64,000 bases of DNA. Origin: Flavilitoribacter nigricans DSM 23189 = NBRC 102662. GTDB taxonomy: Bacteria > Bacteroidota > Bacteroidia > Chitinophagales > Saprospiraceae. Below are positions 28,235 through 37,452 of the stretch, one piece after another; positions within the stretch are counted from its first letter, which is position 1; each line of letters opens with the position of its first letter. Location of the stretch: positions 62,001 through 126,000 of the forward strand of contig NZ_PDUD01000004.1 in NCBI RefSeq assembly GCF_002646595.1. Reading direction: 5' to 3'. A model generated the notes under the pieces. The model did not search any database. It had not been told where the DNA came from and worked only from the letters and a program-made list of their open reading frames with translations. Position numbers and translations under genes: made by a program.

Positions 28235-28361
28235 GGGAGTCAGGAATTAGCTGTAAGCTGGCCGGATTGGGGGCGTAAACCTTTAGTTTTCAATTGTTAT
28301 TATGGCTGGGCTTGCAAAAAATAGGTCCCCAGATCTTTCATTTGTCAAACGAAGAGTAATA

Positions 28362-30509
28362 ATGGATAAAAGCTGCTGTTTACTACTGGGGATCTGCTGC
28401 CTGCTCGCCGGCTGCCGCCCGGATGCCGGAGAATCCATAGCTGCCGGAGCTTTCATGGAATGGTCAACTTACCGGGGCGATCCGACGAGCAGCCAGTTCT
28501 CGGGCCACGACCAGATCAACTCCGGCAATGTAAAAAGCTTGCAACCGGCCTGGACCTACCGCACCGGAGGTGCCGGATCGAAATCGACGATAGAGTGTAA
28601 TCCCATTGTTGTGAACGGTCGTCTGTACGGTACCAGTCCGGACCTGAAGGTGTTTGCGCTGGATGCGGCCACGGGAACGGAACACTGGGTTTTTGATCCT
28701 GCGACTAAACATAATCTCCACAGTGGTGTAAATCGGGGGCTCACGCATTGGGCCGGAAAAGCGGACGATCGCATTCTGTTCACTTCCGGTCATTTTCTCT
28801 ACGCGCTGGATGCAGTAGGGGGGCAACTTATTCCATCGTTCGGTGATTCGGGGCGGATCGATCTCCGCTATCATCTGGAAATGGAACCGGAAGCGGTCAG
28901 TCTGACCGTAACCAGTCCGGGCGTGGTATTCGGTGATCTGATCATTCTCGGGTCGGCGGTAGGGGAGGGCTACGGTGCTTCACCCGGTCACGTGCGGGCC
29001 TACGACGTGCGTACGGGTGAATGGCAATGGACCTTTCATACGATCCCGCAGCCCGGACAACTGGGCTACGATACCTGGCAGTGGGAGGAGGGGGAGCAAT
29101 ACGGCGGCGCCAATGCCTGGGGCGGACTGAGCCTGGACGAAAAAAGAGGGTGGGTTTTCGTGGCAACCGGATCGGCGGCCTTTGATTTTTACGGCGGCAA
29201 CCGGCTGGGCGCTAACCTCTTTGCCAATTGTGTACTGGCTCTGGATGCCCGCACGGGCGAGCGACAGTGGCATTACCAGACGGTACATCACGATATCTGG
29301 GATTACGATCTTCCCTGTGCGCCGAACCTCCTGACCATTCGCCACGAGGGGATCGAACGGGAGGTAGTTGTGCAACCAACAAAAATGGGCCATATTTTTG
29401 TACTGGATCGCGAAACGGGCCAACCGGTATTTCCCGTAGAGGAGCGTCCGTTGCCTATCTCGACCGTGCCGGGAGAAATTGCCTGGCCCACCCAGCCTTT
29501 CCCAAGCCTGCCGGAGCCTTTTACCCGACAGGGGATCACTGAGGCCGATCTCAGTAACATTACGCCCGAGTCGGAGGAATTTGTGCGGGAACAGTTCCGC
29601 AGCATGCGGGGTGGCACCATTTTTACGCCGCCGAGCCTGGAGGGCACGGTGTCCATGCCGGGTACCCGTGGCGGCGCCGAATGGAGTGGTGCCGCAGTGG
29701 ATCCACACCGGGGGATCCTCTACATCAATGCCAATGAGATACCGAATATCCTGCAATTGAAAGCCGTGGAGCAGACTGCCGCATCTGAAGATACAAAGAC
29801 GCCCATGGCTCGCGGCCGGCAATTGTTCCAGAATAACTGCTCAACCTGCCACGGTCTGGAACGGCAGGGCGCTCCGCCGATCTATCCGTCCCTACTCGGG
29901 CTAAAGGAAAAATACCCGGCGGCAGAAGTAATGCAACTCATCCGGACGGGTAAAGGGAGTATGCCGGGCTTTGCCCAGTTCTCGGAGGAAGAGCTGGCTG
30001 CCATTACCGCATTTTTGCTCGATCCACCGCAAGTTACCGATACTGCCGGTGTTCAGGCTGCCTCCGGGACCGCACCCCGCTATCTGATCAACGGCTACCG
30101 GCAGTTCCTCGATCAGGACGGCTATCCGGGTATCCGTCCGCCCTGGGGAACGCTGTCGGCGATCGATCTCAATACCGGGAAGCGGCGCTGGCGGAAAGTA
30201 CTCGGAGAATACCCCGCCCTGCGGGAAAAGGGGATACCGGCAACGGGTACCCAAAACCTCGGGGGCTGTATCGTTACGGCCGGCGGCCTGCTCTTTATCG
30301 GAGCTACCCAGGATGAAATGTTCCGCGCTTTCGACTCGGAGAACGGAGACCTGCTCTGGGAATACCAGTTGCCGGCGGGCGGATACGCCACCCCCAGTAC
30401 CTATGCGATCGACGGTAAACAATACGTCGTGATCGCCGCCGGAGGCGGAGGGAAGAACGGCACCGCTGCGGGAGATTACTATCTGGCTTTTGCGCTGGAG
30501 GACCGGTGA
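28362..30509 (+). CDS. PQQ-type quinoprotein dehydrogenase with cytochrome c domain
   Basis: A 715-aa lipoprotein from the ATG at 28362; this start gives MDKSCCLLLGICCLLAGC with lipid cysteine 18, while an upstream ATG at 28302 would not. The chain is an eight-bladed propeller with tryptophan-docking repeats (LDAATGTEHWVFDP, YDVRTGEWQWTFHT, LDARTGERQWHYQT, IDLNTGKRRWRKVL). A c-type heme domain is inserted before the last blades: CSTCH at residues 493-497 and a likely Met ligand in GKGSMPGF. It resembles membrane glucose/alcohol quinoproteins that oxidise a substrate and pass electrons through their own heme. Location is periplasmic or outer-membrane anchored. The substrate is unknown. Confidence 0.85.
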   Translation: MDKSCCLLLGICCLLAGCRPDAGESIAAGAFMEWSTYRGDPTSSQFSGHDQINSGNVKSLQPAWTYRTGGAGSKSTIECNPIVVNGRLYGTSPDLKVFALDAATGTEHWVFDPATKHNLHSGVNRGLTHWAGKADDRILFTSGHFLYALDAVGGQLIPSFGDSGRIDLRYHLEMEPEAVSLTVTSPGVVFGDLIILGSAVGEGYGASPGHVRAYDVRTGEWQWTFHTIPQPGQLGYDTWQWEEGEQYGGANAWGGLSLDEKRGWVFVATGSAAFDFYGGNRLGANLFANCVLALDARTGERQWHYQTVHHDIWDYDLPCAPNLLTIRHEGIEREVVVQPTKMGHIFVLDRETGQPVFPVEERPLPISTVPGEIAWPTQPFPSLPEPFTRQGITEADLSNITPESEEFVREQFRSMRGGTIFTPPSLEGTVSMPGTRGGAEWSGAAVDPHRGILYINANEIPNILQLKAVEQTAASEDTKTPMARGRQLFQNNCSTCHGLERQGAPPIYPSLLGLKEKYPAAEVMQLIRTGKGSMPGFAQFSEEELAAITAFLLDPPQVTDTAGVQAASGTAPRYLINGYRQFLDQDGYPGIRPPWGTLSAIDLNTGKRRWRKVLGEYPALREKGIPATGTQNLGGCIVTAGGLLFIGATQDEMFRAFDSENGDLLWEYQLPAGGYATPSTYAIDGKQYVVIAAGGGGKNGTAAGDYYLAFALEDR

Positions 30510-30643
30510 TCACCGGATCAGGCCCTATAGGGTAAGTGCATTTATGAGAGGTGACCTGTCGCTACCAACTGGTGCGACCGGCGTACAGAAAGATGGCCGT
30601 TGACTGCGACCGGATGATCCATGAATTCGACACTCCGGATCGT

Positions 30644-32200
30644 TTATGATTTTGGCAGGGAAAAGTGAAATTTAGCTCCCTGGTCCACTTTAGATTCCGC
30701 CCACATATTGCCCCCGTGTTTTTTAACGATCCGGTAGGAGAAGGCCAGACCGATACCGTGGCCGCTGAAGTGCTCCGCTTTATGCAGTCGCTGGAACATC
30801 ATGAAAAGTTTTTTCTGGAATTTATGGTCAAAGCCGACGCCGTTGTCGGTGACGGTATAAACCGTTTGGCCCGATTCATCCGAACCTTTTACGCGGATCA
30901 CGATCTCTTCCCGACCGGAGGAGTATTTCAACGCATTGGACAATAAATTCTGTACTACCTGGCGGAGCAGTCCGGGGTCACCGTAGGCTGCGGGCAGGGA
31001 TTCTATCTGAAGGTCAATCTTTTTTTCCGGGTAATGTGGACTCAGTTCGTGGTACACCTCCTCGAAGAGCGCCTGGATGTCAAACTGTTCTTTCTGGAGC
31101 ACCTGCTGACCGACCCTCGAAAAATTCAGGAAATCCGTGATCAGGCGGTCCATGCGCTTGGCGTTCGTATTGATGTGGTCAATGAGGATGGCCCCGTTTT
31201 CGTCCAGTTGGGGAGCGTAGAGGTCCTGTAGCATGGAGGCCATTCCTTCCATATTTTTGAGCGGAGCGCGAAGATCGTGGGAAACGGCGTAGGAAAAGCT
31301 TTCCAGTTCTTCATTTACCTCCTGAAGCTGGGCGGTGCGTTCTTTTACTTTTTCCTCCAGGGAGGCATTGAGCGCGGTGATCTCTTCCTGGTGTTTTTTC
31401 CGGGCAGAAATATCCAGGATCTGAACGATGAAGTGTAACAGTTTATCATTTTCGTCAAATACGGCGGAGATCCCAAGCATGGCCCAGATCACATTGCCGT
31501 TTTTGTGCAGGGATCGTTTTTCCAGAAAAACGCCTTCCTGCATGCCGGCGCTGAGCTCTGAAATGGTGCTTTGGTACCGGTCCAGATCCTCGGGATGGGT
31601 GACGGCGGCCACATCGGTCCGCAGCAATTCCTTTTCCGAATAGCCCAGCATTTTACAGAGGGCGGGATTTACCTGTAGCCATTTACCCTGCGGACTAACA
31701 AGCGCCATACCGGCCGGTGCATACTTCATAGTCGTTCTAAATGATTCTTTTCGAATACGCAACTTTTCTTCCATTCTTTCCCGTTGCGTGATCTCCTCAT
31801 TCAGTTTAACATTTGCCTGCTCTAATTGTGCGGGCGAGGGTATGGCTAAAATGGGTTTATACAATTTGAAGAGCATGCCGACCGTCCCCATCGAGACCAT
31901 CGCCGTGGTCACTTTCGCTACGGCCTCCGCCCGGTAAATGGGCTGCCAGACGGAAACGGTGGCCAGCAGATGCGTGATCCCACAGCAGAGAATGAACAGG
32001 GAAAAAGCGAGGAAAACGCCTGGGTATTTGACATCCGGACGGGCTTTCACGAAACGGTAGAGGAGGAGGGGTATGACGAAATAGGCCAGCGAGGTGAATA
32101 CATCACCCAATACATGGGGCCAGAGTATTTCCGGGCGCCAGAAATAGCAGTGCCCGTGCGGCATAAAATCCGTCTCAAATAGCTTTTGGAAAAATTCCAT
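30644..32200 (-). CDS. Hybrid-free histidine kinase with ethylene-receptor-like membrane domain
   Basis: A 518-aa sensor kinase. Residues about 1-120 form three membrane helices preceded by MPHGHCYFW. They carry the residues known to hold copper and ethylene in plant ETR1 at the same spacing: Asp33, Tyr40, Ile70, Cys73 and His77 (ETR1 D25, Y32, I62, C65, H69). A coiled coil (about 122-152), a PAS domain (about 153-265), a second coiled coil, a HisKA domain with phospho-acceptor His308 (SYAVSHDLRAP) and an HATPase domain (NLLSNALKY, DNGVGFD, GHGIGLAF) follow. It probably senses ethylene or a similar ligand through Cu(I). A receiver-only regulator is divergently encoded 282 bp away, its likely partner. 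Confidence 0.85.
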   Translation of the reverse strand: MEFFQKLFETDFMPHGHCYFWRPEILWPHVLGDVFTSLAYFVIPLLLYRFVKARPDVKYPGVFLAFSLFILCCGITHLLATVSVWQPIYRAEAVAKVTTAMVSMGTVGMLFKLYKPILAIPSPAQLEQANVKLNEEITQRERMEEKLRIRKESFRTTMKYAPAGMALVSPQGKWLQVNPALCKMLGYSEKELLRTDVAAVTHPEDLDRYQSTISELSAGMQEGVFLEKRSLHKNGNVIWAMLGISAVFDENDKLLHFIVQILDISARKKHQEEITALNASLEEKVKERTAQLQEVNEELESFSYAVSHDLRAPLKNMEGMASMLQDLYAPQLDENGAILIDHINTNAKRMDRLITDFLNFSRVGQQVLQKEQFDIQALFEEVYHELSPHYPEKKIDLQIESLPAAYGDPGLLRQVVQNLLSNALKYSSGREEIVIRVKGSDESGQTVYTVTDNGVGFDHKFQKKLFMMFQRLHKAEHFSGHGIGLAFSYRIVKKHGGNMWAESKVDQGAKFHFSLPKS

Positions 32201-32482
32201 AGAGTTCAGAATAACTTTTGCGGAGGTAAATATTTACTAAAGGTTGCAAAAAAATCCACAAAAGGTTTAATTATGTGGTAATTTGCTTTTTCAAATATTT
32301 TCACGAAAAATTAGAGGTCTGATTTCATTGGGCAAACGTCCGGATAATGAGATTGAAACGACCTGACCGTTGCTCTAAAACCAACCGATTTTACCCGGAA
32401 TTGTTCATGGCCAAATGAACAATAACCGGGGGGATATGTGTTTAAAAGTGCAACAGCTCTAGAGCCCAAAACTTCGCATTTC

Positions 32483-32944
32483 ATGTCAGTGCATTCAATA
32501 AGAAAAAAACTGAACTGTATCTTATTGATCGATGATGATCCCGCAACTAATTTCCTGCATAAGCTTATTATCGAGCAGGCCAGGATCGCTCACGAAATAA
32601 GAATCGTTTATAATGGTCAGGAGGCCATGGATTACCTAACCCGTCAGAATGAATACCAGGATGCAGACGATGAACTGTATCCCCTTCCCGATCTGATGTT
32701 CCTGGATATTAATATGCCGGTGATGGACGGCTGGGAGTTTCTCGATGCTTACGAAGAGGCGTTCCTGGATCTACCCAAAGCGACCGTTATCTGCATGCTT
32801 TCCACCGCGCTGCCGAAAAATGTAGAAAGCAGGCTGAAAGAAAAATCCATACCGGTGACCAATTTTATCGAAAAGCCGCTCCGGAAAGATCGTCTACTGC
32901 AGATTATGGAAAAATTCTTTCCCGAACGCTTCGAAAAGGCCTAG
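32483..32944 (+). CDS. Receiver-only response regulator
   Basis: A 153-aa protein from the ATG at 32483 (an upstream in-frame ATG at 32438 would add 15 residues with no family resemblance). It consists of one receiver domain: acidic pair in LLIDDDPATN (Asp17-Asp19), phospho-acceptor Asp75 in MFLDINMPVMDGWEF, switch Thr/Ser in MLSTALPKN (107-108) and Lys131 in FIEKPL. No output domain is attached, as in Rcp1/CheY-like regulators that serve phytochromes and cyanobacterial ethylene receptors. Divergent arrangement with the ethylene-domain kinase suggests a pair; output would be through protein contact. Confidence 0.9.
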   Translation: MSVHSIRKKLNCILLIDDDPATNFLHKLIIEQARIAHEIRIVYNGQEAMDYLTRQNEYQDADDELYPLPDLMFLDINMPVMDGWEFLDAYEEAFLDLPKATVICMLSTALPKNVESRLKEKSIPVTNFIEKPLRKDRLLQIMEKFFPERFEKA

Positions 32945-33032
32945 CAGATCGCCGGATCTGTACATCTGCTAACAAAGACAACGTCCACCCTCAGCCGTTG
33001 CTCCCATTTTATTAGTCCGAAAAATATTCCTG

Positions 33033-35390
33033 CTAAAAATCGATCTGGAAACTCAGGACCGGCACGATGCTGGACTGACTCCTGAATATCCAGTCCTCCA
33101 GATCCGGATCGTAAGTGTAGTCCAGCGGGTCCTCATTGTTCCTTCCGATCACATTCTGTACATCCAGGGCAATATACCAGGCGTTGCCGGGATTATCCCG
33201 CCGGTAGGCGATCCGGATATCCGGACGGAAGAAATCACCCACCGGTAGCGTATATGGGCGACTTTCATCCAGAATGGGATTGTCGGGATCCCGCGGGTCC
33301 CGCTCGGGAGACAGGATCGGGGTCAGCCGCTGCCCACCGCCGTAGACTACCCGCAGGCCCGTTTGCAGGGTGGCATTATCGCTAAGCGCCCATTCCTTAC
33401 CGCCCATCAGGGAAGCAGCAATACCGCTGTTGTACCGCGTATCGTAGGTCTGCCCGTTTAGCGGTTCGTAGGTGGAATTGAACAGCGAGCCCGCCAGAAT
33501 GAAAAAAGTCCCGTTCAGAAAAGAGCGTTCCAGGGTCAGATCCAGACCGGTATTGGTACCGGTGCCCTCGCTCACCAGCCGGGTGATGAAAAATCCGTCA
33601 GCGTGGTTGAGTAGTGAAATGGTACTGTTCGGATCGGCACTGACCGGTACGTCGTAGAGCGACTGGTAATAGGCCTCCAGTTGCAGGCGCATGCCGTTGC
33701 CGAGCAATTGGCGATAGGCAAGTACCAGATGGTGGGCTTTGATCAGGTCGAGATCGAGATTGGGCAGTGTGAAATTGTTGCCGCTGTATTCCCGGATAAA
33801 GTAATTGGGCAGCGGCACCGTCCGACTGTGGAGCCCGTAGGCCAGACTGAGCTCGGCGGATTCGCTCAACTGATAATTCAATCCGATCCGGGGTTCAAGA
33901 TTGGAGGTTTCGTTGAGCCCCAGGTACAGGCTGTGCAATCCGAAATTGACGGTCCAGCGCGGATGGGGGCGCAGTCGGAGATTGGCGAAAGCCTGCAATT
34001 GCCAGGTGCGATCGTTCTGGTCAATGAAAGCGGGCGGGTTGCCGGGAGGCAGTTTGGAACTATAGAAAAAGTCGTATTGGATTCCCTTTCCGATTAGTCC
34101 GGCTTTCAGGGTAAGCTTCGGTGAGAGCTTCCGGTTGTAAGTACTGGAAAGTACCAGTCGGTTGGAGGTATACTGCTCGTCGCGGATCATGGTGGCGTTC
34201 AGGTTTCGGTTGAGCGTGTCATTCTGGTAAAGAATGTGTTGCCCCATGATGGCCAGACTGGTGCGCAGGTAGGATTTATCATCGATCAGAAAGTTATGAT
34301 TGATGCCGATGGCTCCCATTTGGGTATTGAAGGTCCGGGTGAGGTAATCGTCGTAGGTTCGCCAGTTCTCTATGCCCTCTACCGCTTCGAAAAACTCTCT
34401 GCTGATACCGCTGATCCCCCATACGGAAGTGATGTGGCGATTGTCGGCACTGTTGAAATTCAATTTGAAGGAAAGGTCCTGAAAGCGGTTACTTTCCCGC
34501 TCGTCTACCAGACGGATGTCAAAGGCATCCAGGATGCCCAGGGTGGAATAACGGTAATTGACCAGATAGGAACTCTGCCCTTTTTTGATCGGCCCCTCGG
34601 TCGCTACTTCCAGGCCCAGCATACCGGCCCGAAAGGTATACTCGCGTTTTTCGGTATTCCCGTTGCGGAATTTAATGTCGAATATCCCGGAAAGCGCATT
34701 GCCGTACTCAGCGGGAAAGGCACCGGTCGAAAAATCCGAATTACTCAGCAGCCCGACACTAAAAACGGTGATGCCGCCCCCGGAGGAGCCCCGGCGCAGG
34801 AAATGATTAGGGTTGGGAATATCAATGCCTTCCACCCGCCAGAGCATGCCGAAGCCGGCATTGCCGCGGATCACAATGTCATTACGGTTGTCCCGGCTGG
34901 ACTGTACGCCGGGAAAACTGACGGCCATCCGGCTGGGATCGTTAGCGCTGGCGGAATAGCGCTGGGTCTCCTCGGCCGAAAAGGAGCGCGTGCTGACCAT
35001 AGCCAGTTCATTCAGCGGTTCGTTGCCGTAGGAGCGCGCACTGACGATCACTTCTCCGGTTGTGATACTCCCTTCTACCAGTTCGATATCGAGTACGAGT
35101 TCTTTCGCAGAATTGACGATGGCATCGTCCAGTATGTAGGCTTCGTAACCGATGTAACTGAATTCCAGGCGATGCCGGCCGGTGGGAATGCCGGTCAGTT
35201 CGAAATTGCCGTCCAGATCGGTAACGGTGCCGGGGCGGGAGTCGAGGCTGGTGACCAGTACCGTAGCTCCGATAAGGGGTTGCTTGGTATCCTTATCCAG
35301 GATCCTTCCCTTGATATTCTGCACGGTACTCTGGGCCGGTAATGAGAACTGGAAAACGCTCAGTAGGAGTAGTAAAGCAAGTTTTTTCAT
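33033..35390 (-). CDS. TonB-dependent receptor (carboxypeptidase-like domain)
   Basis: A 785-aa outer-membrane receptor: signal peptide ending near LPAQS (residue 20), carboxypeptidase-D-like regulatory domain (IKGRILDKDTKQPLIGATVL), plug domain with DIVIRGNAGFGMLWRVEGID, and a beta-barrel ending VLSFQIDF. There is no STN domain and no SusD neighbour, so it is the stand-alone type often used for siderophores, cobalamin, peptides or metals. The ligand cannot be inferred. It is monocistronic; the 432-bp region upstream contains a MITE-like element. Confidence 0.9.
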   Translation of the reverse strand: MKKLALLLLLSVFQFSLPAQSTVQNIKGRILDKDTKQPLIGATVLVTSLDSRPGTVTDLDGNFELTGIPTGRHRLEFSYIGYEAYILDDAIVNSAKELVLDIELVEGSITTGEVIVSARSYGNEPLNELAMVSTRSFSAEETQRYSASANDPSRMAVSFPGVQSSRDNRNDIVIRGNAGFGMLWRVEGIDIPNPNHFLRRGSSGGGITVFSVGLLSNSDFSTGAFPAEYGNALSGIFDIKFRNGNTEKREYTFRAGMLGLEVATEGPIKKGQSSYLVNYRYSTLGILDAFDIRLVDERESNRFQDLSFKLNFNSADNRHITSVWGISGISREFFEAVEGIENWRTYDDYLTRTFNTQMGAIGINHNFLIDDKSYLRTSLAIMGQHILYQNDTLNRNLNATMIRDEQYTSNRLVLSSTYNRKLSPKLTLKAGLIGKGIQYDFFYSSKLPPGNPPAFIDQNDRTWQLQAFANLRLRPHPRWTVNFGLHSLYLGLNETSNLEPRIGLNYQLSESAELSLAYGLHSRTVPLPNYFIREYSGNNFTLPNLDLDLIKAHHLVLAYRQLLGNGMRLQLEAYYQSLYDVPVSADPNSTISLLNHADGFFITRLVSEGTGTNTGLDLTLERSFLNGTFFILAGSLFNSTYEPLNGQTYDTRYNSGIAASLMGGKEWALSDNATLQTGLRVVYGGGQRLTPILSPERDPRDPDNPILDESRPYTLPVGDFFRPDIRIAYRRDNPGNAWYIALDVQNVIGRNNEDPLDYTYDPDLEDWIFRSQSSIVPVLSFQIDF

Positions 35391-35413
35391 GGCGGTTCAG
35401 TTTAATGAGTTTA

Positions 35414-35576
35414 AGAGACTGTTTGAAAACCTCTCACTGGGTTGCAAAACGCGGCTTTTGCCGCCACTTTGCACCTATTTTTAACTCCGTAGCTGGGCTA
35501 TGCAGTGAAAGATAGCTTTCAATTGACGCCAAAATCCGGGTTTTTCTCCGGCAGCAGAAGTTGTCAAACAGTCTCT
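35414..35576. mobile_element. MITE-like element, 163 bp
   Basis: Terminal inverted repeats AGAGACTGTTTGA (35414-35426) and TCAAACAGTCTCT (35564-35576) match perfectly over 13 bp, and 18 of 20 if extended inward. The interior has no coding potential. No clear target-site duplication is seen (TTA left, CAG right). It sits 24 bp upstream of the TonB receptor start, so it probably carries or displaces that gene's promoter. The remaining gap to 35822 holds no gene I can support. The matching full-length transposon is not in the window. Confidence 0.6.
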
Positions 35577-35822
35577 CAGCAACACATTGGTGGTCTATTG
35601 CTCAGAGGGAGTCGTGCTTTATCCCGGTCACCAGGCTCCCCGCCGAAAGGATCGGCCGTCGGGCCGGCAGACGGTAGCCTATACACAGGAATGATCGATC
35701 GGGAATATTACTTAGGGAAATGGTATCGTGAGGACTTTCATAAATGTCGTAATTATTTTATAATTCCGGAACATGCAGAAGGGAAAATACTACCTTGGGC
35801 CAAACATTAAAACAGGCAGCCG

Positions 35823-36434
35823 ATGGCCAGGGATATTATAATTTACGGCATCGATCAGGAGCGGACCCTGGCGCGGATCCGGTCCCACTGGACTACCTGG
35901 CAACTGCCCGGAGACACACTTGCGCACTGGCTGAAGGTACTGGCCGAGCCTACGATCGCCGGGTTGCAGGACCTGGAAAACCTATTCTTGGAACAAAAAG
36001 ACTGGACTACCGAAGAACTATATGCCGCTTTGGGAGCTGAAGAGTTGGTTGCTTTCCGCTCGCGGGAAAACGGCCTGGCCTTGCTGGCCCTGATCGATTA
36101 TTACCATGCCGGCTTTAGTTGGGAGGGGACCGATGATGGTGTTTTTGCCAGTTCTGATGGCAGCGCACTGCTGCCGCCGGAGACGATGCACCATTTGCTG
36201 GATTGGCTTTTAGCCGCCGCTGCGGTACTGGCGGAAGATATTGATCCGAATGAGTCAAACCGTGATCTGGACCCGGTGCTGCTGGCGGAAGCCGGACGGA
36301 TGCGACAAAAGAGCGGATTCTACCCGGCGGACTTTTCGGCATTCGGTGATATGTTATACCGAATCCGGGAATGGCGCGACGTGATCCTGGCTGCGGAGGG
36401 AATGGATTGGTTCTATCTGGAAAATTCTTATTGA
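35823..36434 (+). CDS. Unknown soluble protein
   Basis: Not recognised. A 203-aa acidic protein without signal peptide or membrane helix. It begins ARDIIIYGIDQERTLARIRS and has a helical middle rich in Leu and Glu. The general pattern of short helices with acidic stretches (DDGVFASSDGSALLPPETMH) is reminiscent of the DUF1877-type fold, but I do not claim it. Its last seven bases overlap the end of the convergent MarR gene. Confidence 0.6.
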   Translation: MARDIIIYGIDQERTLARIRSHWTTWQLPGDTLAHWLKVLAEPTIAGLQDLENLFLEQKDWTTEELYAALGAEELVAFRSRENGLALLALIDYYHAGFSWEGTDDGVFASSDGSALLPPETMHHLLDWLLAAAAVLAEDIDPNESNRDLDPVLLAEAGRMRQKSGFYPADFSAFGDMLYRIREWRDVILAAEGMDWFYLENSY

Positions 36435-36892
36435 TCATTTGCCTTGTCCTGCATGATCCGCTGCATGCCGGCCAGAAAGCGATCCTTATCTGCTTCCAGT
36501 GGCGAAAAGAAGTGATCATCCACCTCATGTACGATCCGGAGCGCCTGTTGTAAAGCATCCGTGCCCGGCCCGGTGAGCGCAATGCACTTGGCGCGGGTGT
36601 CCGTCGGATGTTCCCGCCGGGAGATGTACCCTTTGCCCTGGAGCGTACGCAGTACTTTAGACACCATCATGCGGTCGGTTTTACTGTGATCGGCGATCTC
36701 CGTTTGGGTCACCTGTTCCTGCGTTTTTTCCAGCCAGCCGATGGCGGCCAGCAGCACAAACTGCGTATGGGTAAGGTCAATGGTATCCAGCGCCCGTTTC
36801 ATCTGGCGCTGCCACAGCATATTGATCTGCCAGAGCATAAAGCCGGGACTGTCTTCGGGTTTTTTAAAACGAAAATCGACTTGGTTGGCCAT
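36428..36892 (-). CDS. MarR-family transcriptional regulator
   Basis: A 154-aa winged-helix protein. The DNA-binding region shows QTEIADHSKTDRMMVSKVLR (recognition helix) and the wing TDTRAKCIALT with the usual Asp-Thr-Arg. Flanking helices would form the dimer. It lies 34 bp downstream of the EVE-domain gene on the same strand, so the two form an operon, and an inverted repeat overlapping the operon promoter (37412-37444) is a natural binding site for autoregulation. The signal molecule is unknown. Confidence 0.9.
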   Translation of the reverse strand: MANQVDFRFKKPEDSPGFMLWQINMLWQRQMKRALDTIDLTHTQFVLLAAIGWLEKTQEQVTQTEIADHSKTDRMMVSKVLRTLQGKGYISRREHPTDTRAKCIALTGPGTDALQQALRIVHEVDDHFFSPLEADKDRFLAGMQRIMQDKANDQ

Positions 36893-36926
36893 ATTGTTCA
36901 GTATTAAATTTTCCGGGAACCCCGTG

Positions 36927-37397
36927 CTATTGGGCCGGCACCCCTTCCGCTAAATTAACCTGATCCTCCAGCATCTCCTCCGCGATCAGAGCAAAATCGT
37001 GTTGATTGATCTCCAGTATTCCGTAACGGAAAGGATAGCCCCAACGGCTTTTATTCCGGATGAACTCCAGGTCTTCAATGAGGGGGCGGATGGAGACATC
37101 GCGGTTCGGGAAAAAGGTAATGTTCCGCCGGTGCGGGCAGAAGTCGGGGCTGAGCTCGACCTGGTAGACCTCTTCATCGTCGACCCGACCGATCGCCGTA
37201 AATTCCTGGCAGAGTTTTTTCTCCCCCAGGCTTTGTTTCCCGGAATAATAAATTACGAAATCTCCGGGGTGCATACGCTTCAGAGGGGAAGACTTACCGT
37301 GACAGGCCTGGGCAATGCCTTCCGCTTTCCCGGTTTTTACGTGATCTTTGGAAGCGACAATGATCCAGTATTTGGTACCTCTTTTTGACTGAGACAT
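36927..37397 (-). CDS. EVE domain protein
   Basis: A 156-aa protein from the ATG at 37397; a longer version would run through the promoter. The EVE fold, related to PUA and YTH domains that bind modified bases, is seen as KYWIIVASKDHVKTGKAEG, a GDFVIYYSGKQSL strand pair, FTAIGRVDDEEVYQVEL and the C-terminal SRWGYPFRYGILEI. EVE proteins are thought to bind modified cytosine or adenine in DNA or RNA and often occur near restriction or stress genes. Here the only partner is the MarR regulator downstream. Confidence 0.85.
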   Translation of the reverse strand: MSQSKRGTKYWIIVASKDHVKTGKAEGIAQACHGKSSPLKRMHPGDFVIYYSGKQSLGEKKLCQEFTAIGRVDDEEVYQVELSPDFCPHRRNITFFPNRDVSIRPLIEDLEFIRNKSRWGYPFRYGILEINQHDFALIAEEMLEDQVNLAEGVPAQ

Positions 37398-37411
37398 AGT
37401 GCGATGATTTT

Positions 37412-37444
37412 TTGTTGTCACAAATATAGTATATTCGACAACAA
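37412..37444. promoter_or_regulatory. Inverted repeat, probable MarR operator
   Basis: Perfect 8-bp arms TTGTTGTC (37412-37419) and GACAACAA (37437-37444) with a 17-base AT-rich centre. The repeat covers the -7 box of the EVE-MarR promoter, so a bound dimer would block RNA polymerase. Confidence 0.6.
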
Positions 37445-37452
37445 AATGCAAA
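37421..37452 (-). promoter_or_regulatory. Bacteroidota-type promoter of the EVE-MarR operon
   Basis: On the minus strand TTTG (37449-37452) is followed after exactly 20 bases by TATATTTG (37421-37428), an exact match to the TTTG/TAnnTTTG consensus of the Bacteroidota primary sigma factor. Transcription would start about 15 bases before the ATG at 37397, supporting that start. Confidence 0.7.

Noticed and set aside
32369-32382. Shared 14-mer GTTGCTCTAAAACC at about 32369 and 53070
   Set aside because: Both lie upstream of genes, but a single short match without further similarity can be chance.
35505-35810. A 101-codon plus-strand open frame upstream of 35823
   Set aside because: It starts inside the MITE-like element, has no family motif and has a Ser/Pro/Gly-rich composition typical of unselected frames.
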